From Bdellovibrio bacteriovorus (lineage in GTDB: Bacteria > Bdellovibrionota > Bdellovibrionia > Bdellovibrionales > Bdellovibrionaceae): a DNA stretch of 64,000 bases. The stretch covers positions 186,001 through 250,000 of the forward strand of contig NZ_CP020946.1 in the NCBI RefSeq assembly GCF_002208115.1, written 5' to 3'. The notes under the pieces are model-generated. The model was given only the letters and a program-made list of their open reading frames with translations. It searched no databases and was not told the origin of the DNA. A program made the position numbers and the translations under genes. Position 1 is the stretch's first letter; every line of letters begins with the position of its first letter. Positions 1 through 9,936 of this stretch are shown piece after piece.

Positions 1-371
1 TCCATGGTGATGATCACATCTTCCAGGCCGTCATTAGAGTTGGACCGAACCCCTTTCAGATATTCAGGCATGAACTCCAAAGCGCTCATTTCTTGTTTTG
101 TAAAGGTCTGCTTGTCGGTGCGACCGGAAGAAATCAGTTTTCCTGAGTAAGATCCTTTTTTCATGTGGATCATATTGCCATAGTTCATGGTGAACTTGTC
201 TTTGGCGAAGGTCACAAAGCCGAAGTTCTTGTCGCAGGTGTACTGGATAGCCACCGTGGTTTTGATCATCTTTTCTGTTTCCTGCAGCTCACGCAGGTAA
301 GAGTTCACATCGGCCAGAGAGGTTGAAGAAAAGGCCAAAAGAGCCATCAGGGAAAGTACCGGTTTTTTCAT
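1..371 (-). CDS. Secreted hypothetical protein (3' part cut by window edge)
   Basis: An open frame reads from an ATG at 371 leftwards to the window edge without a stop, giving about 123 residues. The N-terminus MKKPVLSLMALLAFSSTSLA is a clear Sec signal peptide with a likely cut after SLA. The mature part starts with a helical, charged segment and contains one cysteine. A possible ribosome site (AAAGGAT) lies upstream of the ATG. I do not recognise a family; it is probably periplasmic or exported. The C-terminus lies outside the window. Confidence 0.7.
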   Translation of the reverse strand, partial: MKKPVLSLMALLAFSSTSLADVNSYLRELQETEKMIKTTVAIQYTCDKNFGFVTFAKDKFTMNYGNMIHMKKGSYSGKLISSGRTDKQTFTKQEMSALEFMPEYLKGVRSNSNDGLEDVIITM

Positions 372-537
372 AATCTATCCTTTTTGGTTGATAGCCCCTA
401 AAGAGCAAAGCCCTTGCCAGTCAGGCATTACCAAAAAAGCCGGGTACGGGGCCATGGGAGCCCATTTTAGAGGATTTGGCGCAGACGAGTGAACGGGATA
501 AAAAAGAGGGGATGTCGCGGATTCAGTCAGTGGTGAC

Positions 538-573
538 AAAAAAAATCCCCTCGCAGCCAGGGCTGGAGGGGAT
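538..573 (-). terminator. Intrinsic terminator of pepA
   Basis: Read on the minus strand, ATCCCCTC pairs with GAGGGGAT (545-552 with 566-573), with an inner CAGC/GCTG stem. A run of eight T follows (the A run at 538-545 on the plus strand). It lies 28 nt past the pepA stop. Confidence 0.8.
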
Positions 574-600
574 GAAAGCTCTCAGATTGTGCCTGAAAAA

Positions 601-2103
601 CTATGTGTACTGCTTCGCGATTTCAACGAAGGTACGGATCATCGCGCCGGAAGCGCCTTTCTTAGGGCAATAAGGCAAACGGTTGCCCACAGCCCAGCCA
701 GTGCCCGCGATATCGAAGTGCGCCCAAGGGATGCCTTCGCCCACGAACTGCTCAAGGAAGGCAGCGGCTGTTGCAGAACCTGCACCTTTGCCGGAAGAGA
801 TGTTGGAAAGGTCAGCATAAGTGCCCTTCATGTCTTTCACATGGAAGTCTGTCAAAGGCATGTTCCAAACCCATTCGCCGGATTCAGCAGCCGCTTTTTC
901 AACTTTCGTTTTCAAAGCAGAGTTGCGAGTGAAGTAACCCGTGTGAGTGTTACCCAACGCGATAACCATCGCACCCGTCAAAGTCGCTGCATCCACGATC
1001 ATTTGTGGTTGCAGTTCAGTTGCGTAAGAAAGAGCGTCTGCAAGGATCAAACGACCTTCAGCGTCTGTGTTGTTCACTTCGAATGTTTTACCATTGCGAG
1101 CTGTGTGCACATCGCCTGGTTTTGTCGCAGAACCATTGATCAGGTTTTCAGTGGAAGCAACAAGGCCGACAGCGTTCACTTTCAGTTTCAATTTTGCGAT
1201 CGCCAGCAATGTGCCGATAACGTTCGCGCCACCGCACATGTCGTATTTCATCTCTTCCATGCCAGCACCTGGCTTAATGGAGATACCACCGCAGTCAAAG
1301 GTCAGGCCTTTACCCACGAAGCAAACCGGCTTTTTGGAAGCGGCTGCGCCTTTGTATTCCATGATAATGAAACGTGGTTCCTGGTCAGAACCGTTGGAAA
1401 CGCCCAGAAGGCCGCCCATTTTCTCTTTTTTGATGCGCGCTTTATCCCAAACAGTCACTTTCAGGTTGGCGATGCCTTTGGCACCTTCAACTGCAGAGTC
1501 TGCAAGAATGGTTGGAGTCATCAGGTTGCCTGGCAAATCGCCCAGACGGCGGGAGAAGTTCACAACAGAGCCCAGGATCGCGCCTTCGTTGAAAGCAGCC
1601 TTCACAGCTTTGTCGTTACCCATCTTGGAAACAACGTGAACGTTGATTTCTTTGGCTTCTTTTTTACCGGACATCAGTTCGTTGAACACGTATGAAGTCA
1701 GGATCAGACCTTCTGCAGTTGCTTTTGCAAAGTCAGCAGCGTCTTTTTTGCCAGCAGTGATGCCGTCGAAGTGAACGGCAGCTTCAGTCACGTTCAAAGC
1801 CTTGATCGCCTCGTAAGCAGAAGCCATGGATTGACGAACGGATTCGTGAGTGATTTCGTTTTCTTTACCAAGACCCACCACGATTACGTGACGGAAACCT
1901 TTGAAGCTGAATTCACGGAAAACAACAGTTTCCTGATGCTTGCCGGAGATCGTTTTTTCTTCCAAAGATGGCAGCAAAGCTTTGTGAAGCTCAGAATGAG
2001 TCACTTTTGCGAGCTTGTCTTTTTGAGAAGAAGACTTGGAAAACACGACCAAAGCCGGGCAGGTCAGTGTGTCGATGTCTTTGTTAAGTAAGTTGAAAGC
2101 CAT
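601..2103 (-). CDS. pepA: Leucyl aminopeptidase (M17)
   Basis: A 500-residue cytosolic di-metal aminopeptidase that removes N-terminal residues from peptides, normally as a hexamer. The C-terminal catalytic domain carries the M17 signature NTDAEGRL, and upstream GKGLTFDCGGISIKP supplies a metal-binding lysine and aspartate. The N-terminal third is the more variable macro-like domain. Length matches the family. The start ATG at 2103 has AAGGGG just upstream. It is transcribed away from clpP, with a 117-bp divergent spacer, and ends in a strong terminator. It probably finishes peptides released by the ATP-dependent proteases encoded next door; that link is an inference from position only. Confidence 0.95.
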   Translation of the reverse strand: MAFNLLNKDIDTLTCPALVVFSKSSSQKDKLAKVTHSELHKALLPSLEEKTISGKHQETVVFREFSFKGFRHVIVVGLGKENEITHESVRQSMASAYEAIKALNVTEAAVHFDGITAGKKDAADFAKATAEGLILTSYVFNELMSGKKEAKEINVHVVSKMGNDKAVKAAFNEGAILGSVVNFSRRLGDLPGNLMTPTILADSAVEGAKGIANLKVTVWDKARIKKEKMGGLLGVSNGSDQEPRFIIMEYKGAAASKKPVCFVGKGLTFDCGGISIKPGAGMEEMKYDMCGGANVIGTLLAIAKLKLKVNAVGLVASTENLINGSATKPGDVHTARNGKTFEVNNTDAEGRLILADALSYATELQPQMIVDAATLTGAMVIALGNTHTGYFTRNSALKTKVEKAAAESGEWVWNMPLTDFHVKDMKGTYADLSNISSGKGAGSATAAAFLEQFVGEGIPWAHFDIAGTGWAVGNRLPYCPKKGASGAMIRTFVEIAKQYT

Positions 2104-2242
2104 AAAAACCCCTTAATATTATTCGGTTTTGTTGTGCGTTAATAGATGTAGCACAGCAGTTTTGGGGGTCAAAGGCTTTTTGATAAAGTCCTGCCATAGT
2201 ATTCCGATAGGTAGCACAGTATGACACCTCAATCACAACCAC

Positions 2243-2248
2243 AGGAGA
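2243..2248 (+). promoter_or_regulatory. Ribosome binding site fixing the clpP start
   Basis: AGGAGA lies 5 nt before GTG at 2254. The upstream in-frame ATG at 2221 has no purine-rich sequence in front of it and would place this site inside the gene. Confidence 0.6.
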
Positions 2249-2253
2249 CAGCA

Positions 2254-2859
2254 GTGGCCCTCATACCTTACGTCATCGAGCAGACCTCAAAGGGTGAAAG
2301 ATCTTACGATATTTACTCCCGACTACTAAAAGACCGCATTATCATTCTTGGTACTGCCGTTACTGATGAGGTGGCGAACTCTATCATTGCCCAGATGTTG
2401 TTCCTTGAAGTGGACAATCCTGAAAAACCGATTCATTTGTACATCAACTCTCCAGGCGGCAGCGTGTCTGCGGGTCTGGCGATCTACGACTTTATGCAGT
2501 TCGTAAAGTGCGACGTGGCGACCTATTGTATGGGTATGGCTGCGAGCATGGGTTCGTTGCTGCTGACCGCGGGTACGAAGGGCATGCGTTACAGTCTGCC
2601 GAACACTCGTATCATGATTCACCAGCCGCTTTTGTCCGGCGGGGGTCTATCCGGTCAGGTGACGGACATTGAAATCCACGCCAAAGAACTGGTGAAGACA
2701 AAAGAGAAATTGACTCGCATCTACGAGACACACACTGGCAGAGACTATGACACCTTGAGAGCGGCCATGGAACGCGATAACTTCATGGATCCTTATCAGG
2801 CGAAAGAGTTCGGTTTGCTTGATCATGTGGTTGAATCCCGTAAGGCAAAAAAAGGATAA
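2254..2859 (+). CDS. clpP: ATP-dependent Clp protease proteolytic subunit ClpP
   Basis: The serine protease barrel of ClpXP, about 201 residues from GTG 2254 (212 from ATG 2221). The family N-terminus [20 protein letters not shown] follows directly after the GTG, which supports that start. The catalytic triad is visible: Ser98 in MAASMGS, His123 in MIHQPL and Asp175 in MERDNF. The segment [12 protein letters not shown] is the typical substrate-binding strand and turn. The gene is followed by clpX after 6 nt and the two are surely co-transcribed. No trigger factor gene (tig) stands upstream, unlike in many proteobacteria; the upstream gene is divergent pepA. Confidence 0.96.
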   Translation: MALIPYVIEQTSKGERSYDIYSRLLKDRIIILGTAVTDEVANSIIAQMLFLEVDNPEKPIHLYINSPGGSVSAGLAIYDFMQFVKCDVATYCMGMAASMGSLLLTAGTKGMRYSLPNTRIMIHQPLLSGGGLSGQVTDIEIHAKELVKTKEKLTRIYETHTGRDYDTLRAAMERDNFMDPYQAKEFGLLDHVVESRKAKKG

Positions 2860-2865
2860 GAGCCG

Positions 2866-4161
2866 ATGACTACTAAAGATACCAATGGTGCTTTGAGATG
2901 CAGCTTCTGTGGCAAGGGCCAAAAAGAGGTCAAGAAATTGATCGCCGGTCCTGGCGTTTACATCTGCGACGAGTGTATCGATCTTTGCAATGACATCATT
3001 GACGAGGAAAAAGAGCGCGAGACGGCAGTTAAGGGCACGTTCAAAGTTCCCAAACCTTCCGATATCAAAACTTATCTTGATGACTATGTGATTGGTCAGA
3101 CGCAAGCCAAGAAAACCCTGGCGGTTGCGGTTCACAATCACTACAAGCGTGTGAATGCAATGTCTCAGGGTAAAAAATCCGCAGACGTTGAAATGCAAAA
3201 ATCCAACATCCTTCTGATCGGTCCGACAGGTTCCGGTAAGACTTTGTTGGCTCAGACAATTGCCAAGGTTCTGAATGTGCCATTTGCGATGGCCGATGCG
3301 ACAACTTTGACGGAAGCCGGTTATGTCGGTGAAGACGTTGAAAACGTGGTGTTGAACCTGCTTCAGGCTTCTGACTATGACGTGGAAAAAGCGCAAAAAG
3401 GCGTGATCTACGTGGATGAGATCGACAAGATCTCCCGTAAGTCTGAAAACCCGTCCATCACGCGTGACGTGAGTGGTGAGGGTGTGCAGCAGGCGTTGCT
3501 GAAAATCCTTGAGGGTACTGTGGCGAACCTGCCTCCAAAGGGCGGTCGTAAGCATCCTCAGCAGGAATTCATCCAGGTTGATACGACGAACATCCTCTTC
3601 ATCGTGGGTGGTGCGTTCGTGGGTCTGGATAAGATCATCGAACAAAGAACGACGAACAAAACCATGGGTATCGCGGCGGACATCCGCACATCCGAGGAAG
3701 TTGAAAAGAGCGCGAATCTGCTTTCCAAAGTGGAGCCGGACGATCTTTCCAAATTCGGTCTGATCCCAGAGTTCATCGGTCGTTTGCCGGCGATTGCGGT
3801 TCTGGCTCCATTGGATGAAGAAGCTTTGCTCGACATCCTGGTTCGTCCGAAGAACGCGATCACGAAGCAGTACCAGAAGCTCTTCAGCTTTGAGGGTGTG
3901 GAACTGAAATTTACGGAAAAAGCCCTGCGTGCCGTGGCCCAGATGGCTTTGAAACGTAAAACCGGTGCCCGCGGCTTGCGTGGAGTTCTGGAAACAGCGA
4001 TGCTGGATGTGATGTACGACATTCCTTCAAAAAACAATGTGAAGGAAGTTGTGATCGATGAAAACGTGATCAACGAAGGCGCTCAGCCGATGCTCGTCTA
4101 CAAAACGGACGAAGAAATTCGTGCTGAGGAAGAAGAAGCGAAAAAGAAAAGCTCCGCCTAG
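2866..4161 (+). CDS. clpX: Clp protease ATP-binding subunit ClpX
   Basis: An AAA+ unfoldase of 431 residues that feeds substrates, including tmRNA-tagged proteins, into ClpP. An N-terminal C4 zinc-binding domain (CSFC...CDEC, residues 12-37) is followed by Walker A GPTGSGKT near residue 118, the pore loop GYVG, Walker B VIYVDEID and an arginine-finger region. The loop that normally reads IGF and docks on ClpP is instead MGI (residues 267-269, within KTMGIAAD), an unusual change. The C-terminus ends in a highly charged tail ([10 protein letters not shown]). The stop codon lies inside the terminator hairpin. Confidence 0.96.
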   Translation: MTTKDTNGALRCSFCGKGQKEVKKLIAGPGVYICDECIDLCNDIIDEEKERETAVKGTFKVPKPSDIKTYLDDYVIGQTQAKKTLAVAVHNHYKRVNAMSQGKKSADVEMQKSNILLIGPTGSGKTLLAQTIAKVLNVPFAMADATTLTEAGYVGEDVENVVLNLLQASDYDVEKAQKGVIYVDEIDKISRKSENPSITRDVSGEGVQQALLKILEGTVANLPPKGGRKHPQQEFIQVDTTNILFIVGGAFVGLDKIIEQRTTNKTMGIAADIRTSEEVEKSANLLSKVEPDDLSKFGLIPEFIGRLPAIAVLAPLDEEALLDILVRPKNAITKQYQKLFSFEGVELKFTEKALRAVAQMALKRKTGARGLRGVLETAMLDVMYDIPSKNNVKEVVIDENVINEGAQPMLVYKTDEEIRAEEEEAKKKSSA

Positions 4162-4174
4162 TCGGGGAGCTTTT
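4147..4174 (+). terminator. Terminator overlapping the clpX stop
   Basis: AAAAGCTCC (4147-4155) pairs with GGAGCTTTT (4166-4174), with the clpX TAG in the loop. The T tract is only four long, so termination may be partial. Confidence 0.65.
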
Positions 4175-4223
4175 CAAGAAATACACAAGATTAAGTAACT
4201 GTTTTGACGATCCGAAGGCCTCA

Positions 4224-5096
4224 TTGTCTAATCAACTGATGGCACTCGGATCGTTTCTTTTTTTATTCCTGCACGCTTTCTTGGTGGCTCAGCCTGCGAG
4301 TGCGGCTGAGGTTGTGCAGGTGGGTCTGATTGAAGATGTGCTGCGGGATTACAAATTATTCCTGCAGGAACGTGATCCGGTGAAAATCACTAAATTTGAT
4401 GGCAAGCATTCACGGCGTGATGTCGTTGAAGTTGTTCTATTCATGCAGGCTTTGCGACATGGAAAGTTTGCGGGGCAGGTGCAACTGGTGGGGCTTCCCT
4501 CCACGGGGCGCCTTCTTGAGCAGTTGCGAAAGGGCAAGGTGGCGGCCCTGGCAAATTCAGCCTGGGCGGAAAGTGTGCCTGATTCCGAAGTGCTGAAGAC
4601 CGAACCATTGATTCGTGATGGAGAATTCGTGGTGGGGATTTACACCCGTCCCGGGCATCAGAAGCTTCTGAATGCCAAACTTCCTGAACATTTCCCGAAT
4701 TTTTCCGCTGTCACCAATCCCGACTGGGGGCCGGACGTAAAAGCACTTCACAACCTGAACGTGGGAAAGGTTTTTGAAGTCGGCCACTGGGAGCTGATGA
4801 CGAAGATGGTTTCTTCAGGACGGGTGGATTTTACTCTGGCACCATTTAGAAACACCCTCGACAAGACCTTCACAGTGGGGAAAGAGATTTATGTGCCGGT
4901 CCGAAACTACAAGGTGAACCTGAAGGGCACGCGCCACTGGATGACTTCCAAAAAATATCCTGGAGGTATGGAGTTGCATCAGGCCCTTGAAAAGGGACGT
5001 CATTTCCTGGATCAGGAGGGGATTCTTCACCGCGCTTACCGCGAATCGGGATTTTTTCAGGAGGATGTGAAGGATTGGATGCTCTTAAACCGCTGA
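4224..5096 (+). CDS. Periplasmic solute-binding-like protein (type 2 fold)
   Basis: 290 residues starting at TTG 4224 (GAAGG lies about 6 nt upstream); an in-frame ATG at 4239 is an alternative. A signal peptide covers residues 1-28 (cut near ASA/AEVV). The mature protein resembles family 3 or PhnD-like solute-binding proteins: an opening beta strand VQVGLIEDVL, a segment LVGLPSTGRLLEQLRKGKV and a late strand VDFTLAPFRN. No transporter permease is nearby. Instead it converges on a histidine kinase/response regulator pair, overlapping the regulator's end by 12 bp. It may act as a ligand sensor rather than a transporter part, but this is inferred from position only. Confidence 0.7.
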   Translation: MSNQLMALGSFLFLFLHAFLVAQPASAAEVVQVGLIEDVLRDYKLFLQERDPVKITKFDGKHSRRDVVEVVLFMQALRHGKFAGQVQLVGLPSTGRLLEQLRKGKVAALANSAWAESVPDSEVLKTEPLIRDGEFVVGIYTRPGHQKLLNAKLPEHFPNFSAVTNPDWGPDVKALHNLNVGKVFEVGHWELMTKMVSSGRVDFTLAPFRNTLDKTFTVGKEIYVPVRNYKVNLKGTRHWMTSKKYPGGMELHQALEKGRHFLDQEGILHRAYRESGFFQEDVKDWMLLNR

Positions 5097-5483
5097 GTCT
5101 GAAAGCTTCAGGTCTTCACGGACAGCATCGCCCAGGCGGCTGAAATCCACGGGCTTGCTTAAGAAACGGGTGGCCCCCAGGGATTCGGCCTTGTTGCGGA
5201 ATTCCGAGGATTCATAGGCGCTGACCATATAGAAGGGCACCTTGATATGCAGGCCCTTTACCGCTTGAAGCAGTTCAAACCCGTCCATGCCGGGCATGTT
5301 GATATCTGAAAGAATCAAGTCGACCTGGGCCCCTTCCGGGGTGTTTAGAAAGTCCAGGCAGTCCGTCGCATTCAGGAAAGAGGTCAGATTAAGATCTCCC
5401 CAGTGCGCAAACAGCTTTTTGAACTTCAATTTATAAAGCAGATGTGTGTCTGCTTCATCATCGACTATCACAATGTGGATCAT
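5085..5483 (-). CDS. Single-domain response regulator (CheY-like)
   Basis: 132 residues, receiver domain only. The acidic pair follows MIHIVIVDDEAD, the phospho-acceptor Asp sits in LILSDINMPGMDG, and a Lys follows in RFLSKPVD. There is no output domain, so the signal must pass to another protein. Its ATG overlaps the stop of the upstream histidine kinase by 4 nt (5480-5483), which indicates translational coupling and that the two are partners. Confidence 0.9.
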   Translation of the reverse strand: MIHIVIVDDEADTHLLYKLKFKKLFAHWGDLNLTSFLNATDCLDFLNTPEGAQVDLILSDINMPGMDGFELLQAVKGLHIKVPFYMVSAYESSEFRNKAESLGATRFLSKPVDFSRLGDAVREDLKLSDSAV

Positions 5484-7027
5484 GAATTCGGTCTTTCGTG
5501 TGTAAGGGGCAGGGACATCGAAAACTCAGTCCATTGCCCGAACTCGCTATTGTATTTTAATGTGCCACCGTGTTTCTGGGCAATATTAAATGCAACAGTC
5601 AGGCCGAGTCCAGCTCCTTCACCCGCGGATTTTGTCGTCAGGAACGGATCGAAGATTTTTTCACCAAGAATTGTCGGGATGCCCACACCATTGTCGCGGA
5701 TGGTGATTTCCACCATGTCCCCGCGCACGGCTGTGGACAAAATAAGTTCTGGTTCAAAGTTCTTATTTGCACGCACTTTCTTTTCCAAAGCATGGATCGC
5801 ATTGTCCACGATGTTGGATAGGGCTCGCAGTAGCGACGTGGTGTAAACCGGTGCTTTGACCGACTCACCCAGGCGGTAAGTCACTTTCGGCGGCACATAG
5901 CTTGAACCCAATGAGCGGGTTGAAACCGTGTCCTGATAGGACTGTTTCACGATCTCATTGATGTCAGCAACCTCCAGCACGTCGCTGTCGTAACCCGACA
6001 GGATCTGCATGGAGCGGACGATCTGGTCGATGCGCTGACTGTGTTTCAGAATCACACGGCTGATCTCTTTGATCTCTTCCAGGTTTTCTGAGTCGGTCAG
6101 AAGCTCACTGAAGTTCAGAACAAAGTTCAGTGGATTGCGGATTTCATGCGCCACGCTGGCAGTCAGGCTTCCCAAGGATGCCAGACGTTCCTGAGCAACC
6201 AGTGTCGCCTGCATGCGTTTGATCTGCATCATCGCCTTTTCCAGGCTTTCATTTTTGGTGGTCAACTGGCGCGTGCGTTCAGCAACCTTTTGTTCCAGGG
6301 CCTGATTCAGGCTTTCCAGTTTTTGGTTGGCTTCCAGCAATTCTGAACGGAACTGATTGATGGACTCCACCAGAACATCCAGTTCATCCTGGCCCTTGTG
6401 GGCCCGGCGCTTCAGCTCAAGATCCTTGGCATCGCGGCCGCGGTTTTCCGCCAGATACCGGGCGATGTGCTGAATGTGAACGACCAGAATGCGGTTGAAG
6501 ATGAAATAAAGGAAGAACACCACGACCGCTGTTTTGGCAGCCTGTCGGATAAAGATCCAAATAGCTTCCTGGAAGTACTTTTCACGTAGGCTCTTGATAT
6601 CAAGTTCGACATCCAAAGCGCCCAGGATTTCGTTGGTGTTTTTGTGATAGATGTCGAAGCGCTTGTGGCTTTCTTCGGTCGGGTCGGATTTCCCGGTTTC
6701 GTAGATGGTTTTGTTGTCAGCCACCAAACGCAGATAACTTACACCCTGCAAACGACCCAGACCATCGAGCTGAATTTCCAAAAGTCTTGTGTCATATGAC
6801 CACAGATGTTCGGCCATGGAATCAAGGTAAGAGTTCTTGATGATGGTAAAGTTGTTCTGCAACTTATCAAAATCTCTTTGATAGTCCATGATGAGTTGAA
6901 ATGCGGTAAGAATCAGTGTCGCAAACGAGCTTACAGCCCAAGTCGCTATGAGCAGCTTGAGTGATAGCGAGTTGGTGCGGAACCATCTTTTGCTGTCTCT
7001 GGGTGTCACATAGCACTTATCGAACAA
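5480..7027 (-). CDS. Membrane sensor histidine kinase
   Basis: 515 residues. A first membrane helix lies around residues 23-47 and a second around 150-180, enclosing a periplasmic region of about 100 residues. A long coiled coil (roughly 205-275) leads to the HisKA domain with the phosphorylated His in ASVAHEIRNPLNF. The HATPase domain shows the N box, DNGVGIP (G1) and GAGLGLTVAF (G2). The kinase is co-translated with the single-domain receiver downstream. The stimulus is unknown; the periplasmic part is not a family I can name. Confidence 0.9.
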   Translation of the reverse strand: MFDKCYVTPRDSKRWFRTNSLSLKLLIATWAVSSFATLILTAFQLIMDYQRDFDKLQNNFTIIKNSYLDSMAEHLWSYDTRLLEIQLDGLGRLQGVSYLRLVADNKTIYETGKSDPTEESHKRFDIYHKNTNEILGALDVELDIKSLREKYFQEAIWIFIRQAAKTAVVVFFLYFIFNRILVVHIQHIARYLAENRGRDAKDLELKRRAHKGQDELDVLVESINQFRSELLEANQKLESLNQALEQKVAERTRQLTTKNESLEKAMMQIKRMQATLVAQERLASLGSLTASVAHEIRNPLNFVLNFSELLTDSENLEEIKEISRVILKHSQRIDQIVRSMQILSGYDSDVLEVADINEIVKQSYQDTVSTRSLGSSYVPPKVTYRLGESVKAPVYTTSLLRALSNIVDNAIHALEKKVRANKNFEPELILSTAVRGDMVEITIRDNGVGIPTILGEKIFDPFLTTKSAGEGAGLGLTVAFNIAQKHGGTLKYNSEFGQWTEFSMSLPLTHERPNS

Positions 7028-7347
7028 AATGGGCTAAAAGGGCATAAAAATGTTAGGACCTGGAATTACAATTAGGAAAGATTCTCAATTTCCGACACTT
7101 ATTAGAATTATTTTCGGTTAGCATTAGGGCTCATTATGATGCCTAAATTTAGGGCAAATTGGACTCGCTGCTAGGACCAGAAGTCTTTTTCACTGCAATA
7201 TATTTACTTCCCAGTAATCGTTCACATAGTTAGACTGAGTATAAGAATTTGCTCAGGGTTGAGATGGATTTTTTAACCTAAGCAGATTTGGTTCGGTTCT
7301 AAGTTAGGAACGAGCCTGCTCGTTAACCCACAGGGAGGGATAGGATT
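7028..7347 (+). other. Divergent intergenic region upstream of lon
   Basis: This 320-bp AT-rich spacer separates the divergent histidine kinase and lon genes, so promoters for both should lie here. A TATAAG near 7240 could be a -10 element for lon, but I see no convincing -35 partner. No ORF or stable hairpin stands out. The lon ribosome site GGGAGGGATAGG lies just before 7348. Confidence 0.4.
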
Positions 7348-9843
7348 ATGAGCGAGGGAAAAGTACAACAACTACCACTTTTGCCCCTAAGAGACCTCAT
7401 CATTTTTCCGCATATGATGATGCCTTTGTTTGTCGGTCGTGAAAAGAGCATCAACGCTCTTGAAGAGGCGATGAGCAAACAAACCGACATCGTTTTGGCC
7501 GCTCAAAAGGACGCCAAAACCAACAATCCCGAACCTAAAGATATCTTTGCAATCGGCACGGTTGGAACAATCATCCAATTGCTTCGTTTGCCGGATGGAA
7601 CTGTGAAGGTTCTGGTTGAAGGTAAACGTCGCGTAAAGATTAAGAATTTCGTAAACAACGATAACTTCTTCACAGTGGCTGTTGAGGCTCTGGATGAAGA
7701 TCCGACAAACATCGTTGAAGCGCAGGCTTTGGTTCGCTCCGTAAAAGGAACGTTCGAGACCTACGTGAAGCTGAACAAGCGTATCCCGCCTGAAATTCTG
7801 ATGCGTGTATCCACCATCGAAAATCCAGGGGAGCTTGCAGACATTATCGTGGCTCAACTGAACCTGAAACTTGAAGACAAACAGACTGTTTTGGAGATCA
7901 TCGATCCTTCCAAGCGTCTGGAACACCTTCTGAACCTGATGACCGGCGAGATCGAAATCCTTGAAGTGGAAAAGAAGATCCGCACGCGCGTGAAGAAACA
8001 GATGGAGCGCTCTCAGAAAGAGTACTATCTGAATGAACAGATGCAGGCCATCCAGAAGGAGCTTGGTGAGAAAGACGATTACCAGGCAGAACTTCAGGAT
8101 CTTGAGATCAAGACCAAGAACAAAAAAATGAGCCAGGAAGCCAAAGACAAGGTCATGAAAGAGATTAAAAAGCTCAAAATGATGTCACCTATGTCTGCGG
8201 AAGCGACAGTCGTTCGCAACTACATCGACTGGGTTCTGTCTTTGCCTTGGGCTGATTACACAGAAGAAAAACACGACATCAAAAATGCCCAGCGCATTCT
8301 TGATGACGATCACTGGGGTCTGGAAAAAGTCAAAGACCGTATCCTGGAGTACCTGGCAGTTTTGTCCATCTCCAAAGACATGAAAGGCCCTATCTTGTGT
8401 CTGGCGGGTCCTCCGGGGGTGGGTAAAACTTCCCTGGCTAGATCCATCGCGGAATCTTTGAATCGTCCCTTCGCGCGTATCTCTTTGGGTGGTGTGCGTG
8501 ACGAAGCGGAAATTCGCGGTCACAGAAAAACATACGTGGGTGCGATGCCAGGTAAAATCCTGCAGGCGCTTCGTAAAGTGGACAAAGGCAATCCACTGGT
8601 TCTTCTGGATGAAATCGACAAAATGGCCAATGATTTCAGAGGTGACCCGGCTGCTGCGATGCTTGAGGTTTTGGACCCTGAGCAGAACAACAACTTCCAG
8701 GATCACTACCTGGAGCTTGAATATGACCTGTCCAAAGTGATGTTTATCGCGACAGCGAACTCCTTGCACACGATTCCAAGACCTCTTTTGGATCGTATGG
8801 AGATCATCAACCTTGAAGGTTATATCGAGCAGGAAAAATTCCACATTGCGAAGAACTACCTGGTTCCGAAGCAGTTGGAAAACCACGGCTTGAAAGACTA
8901 CAAAGTCACCATCAAGGATGAAACTATCCGTGATGTGATCCGCTACTACACTCGTGAAGCGGGCGTTCGTAACCTGGAAAGACAGTTTGCAAACGTGGCT
9001 CGTAAGGTCGCCAAAGACATCGTGATGAACGAAACTTTGGAAAACTTCAAAGCTGAAGCTAAAACCGAGAAAAAAGCTGCTGCAGCCAAAAAAGGCGCGA
9101 AAACAGCGAAGACCTCCACGAAGAAGAACGAAGGTTATGTGGTTACTCCGCAGAAACTGGTCGAGCTTCTGGGTCCGCACAAGTACAAGTTCGGTATGAT
9201 CGAGACTGAAAACGAAATCGGTCTGACGAACGGTATGGCTTGGACGGAAGTGGGCGGTGACCTTCTGGCTGTCGAGGTGAGCGTGGTGCCTGGTAAAGGC
9301 AAGTTCACTGTGACCGGTCAGTTGGGTGATGTGATGAAAGAATCCTGTGCGGCGGCGATGAGCTATGTTCGATCCAGAGGTCCTTTGTTCGGTTTGGACA
9401 AAGAATACTTCTCTAACATCGACGTGCACATCCACTTGCCAGAGGGTGCAGTTCCTAAGGACGGTCCTTCTGCAGGTATCGCACTGACGACTTCCATCGT
9501 GTCAGCGATCATGAAAGTCCCTGTGAAGCGCACAGTGGCGATGACGGGTGAAGTTTCATTGCGTGGACGTGTGATGGCCATCGGTGGTCTGAAAGAGAAG
9601 ATCCTTGCTGCTCACCGCGGTGGCATCAAGCTGATCATCTGCCCTAAGGAGAACGAAAAGGATCTTAAGGACATCCCTAAGGATGTAATGAAGGATCTGA
9701 AAGTGATCCTGGTGGACCATGTGGATCAGGTTCTGATCAATGCTCTGGATATCAAGTCTCCAAAAGAATTGTTCAAGATTCAAAAGGAGCGCGAGTTCGG
9801 AATCAAAGCTCAGTACACGGGTCAGTCGGTACACCACCACTAA
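7348..9843 (+). CDS. lon: ATP-dependent protease Lon
   Basis: 831 residues, a cytosolic AAA+ serine protease that degrades damaged and regulatory proteins. In order: the N-terminal LON substrate domain ([15 protein letters not shown]), a coiled region, Walker A GPPGVGKT near residue 355, Walker [10 protein letters not shown], and the protease domain with Ser708 in PKDGPSAG and Lys749 in GGLKEKIL. An Ala/Lys-rich stretch (about residues 566-594, [14 protein letters not shown]) is inserted between the AAA+ and protease domains; many Lons lack it. The protein ends in three histidines. The gene is monocistronic, followed by a repeated 31-bp element and a terminator. Confidence 0.97.
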   Translation: MSEGKVQQLPLLPLRDLIIFPHMMMPLFVGREKSINALEEAMSKQTDIVLAAQKDAKTNNPEPKDIFAIGTVGTIIQLLRLPDGTVKVLVEGKRRVKIKNFVNNDNFFTVAVEALDEDPTNIVEAQALVRSVKGTFETYVKLNKRIPPEILMRVSTIENPGELADIIVAQLNLKLEDKQTVLEIIDPSKRLEHLLNLMTGEIEILEVEKKIRTRVKKQMERSQKEYYLNEQMQAIQKELGEKDDYQAELQDLEIKTKNKKMSQEAKDKVMKEIKKLKMMSPMSAEATVVRNYIDWVLSLPWADYTEEKHDIKNAQRILDDDHWGLEKVKDRILEYLAVLSISKDMKGPILCLAGPPGVGKTSLARSIAESLNRPFARISLGGVRDEAEIRGHRKTYVGAMPGKILQALRKVDKGNPLVLLDEIDKMANDFRGDPAAAMLEVLDPEQNNNFQDHYLELEYDLSKVMFIATANSLHTIPRPLLDRMEIINLEGYIEQEKFHIAKNYLVPKQLENHGLKDYKVTIKDETIRDVIRYYTREAGVRNLERQFANVARKVAKDIVMNETLENFKAEAKTEKKAAAAKKGAKTAKTSTKKNEGYVVTPQKLVELLGPHKYKFGMIETENEIGLTNGMAWTEVGGDLLAVEVSVVPGKGKFTVTGQLGDVMKESCAAAMSYVRSRGPLFGLDKEYFSNIDVHIHLPEGAVPKDGPSAGIALTTSIVSAIMKVPVKRTVAMTGEVSLRGRVMAIGGLKEKILAAHRGGIKLIICPKENEKDLKDIPKDVMKDLKVILVDHVDQVLINALDIKSPKELFKIQKEREFGIKAQYTGQSVHHH

Positions 9844-9850
9844 GAGTGGT

Positions 9851-9881
9851 TGGAAATTAGAGATTGGAAATTTGATTTAGG
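9851..9881 (+). repeat. 31-bp repeat, copy 1 (after the lon stop)
   Basis: This matches 28 of 31 positions of the reverse complement of 16411-16441. Both copies lie 7-9 bp after a stop codon, in the same orientation relative to the gene they follow, and before a terminator hairpin. Confidence 0.7.
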
Positions 9882-9890
9882 TCGAATTGG

Positions 9891-9918
9891 AAAGGCCGGT
9901 AGAAATACCGGCCTTTTT
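9891..9918 (+). terminator. lon terminator
   Basis: AAAGGCCGGTA (9891-9901) pairs with TACCGGCCTTT (9906-9916) around a short GAAA loop. A T-rich tail (TTTTTGTTTTT) follows. The stem is strong. Confidence 0.9.
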
Positions 9919-9936
9919 GTTTTTGCAATTTGGTTT

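Noticed and set aside
601-1695. Plus-strand ORF of 368 residues across pepA
   Set aside because: Shadow of the clear pepA frame, with no family-like sequence.
8185-9435. Minus-strand ORF of 416 residues across lon
   Set aside because: Antisense to conserved lon; His/Phe/Val-rich, typical of a shadow frame.
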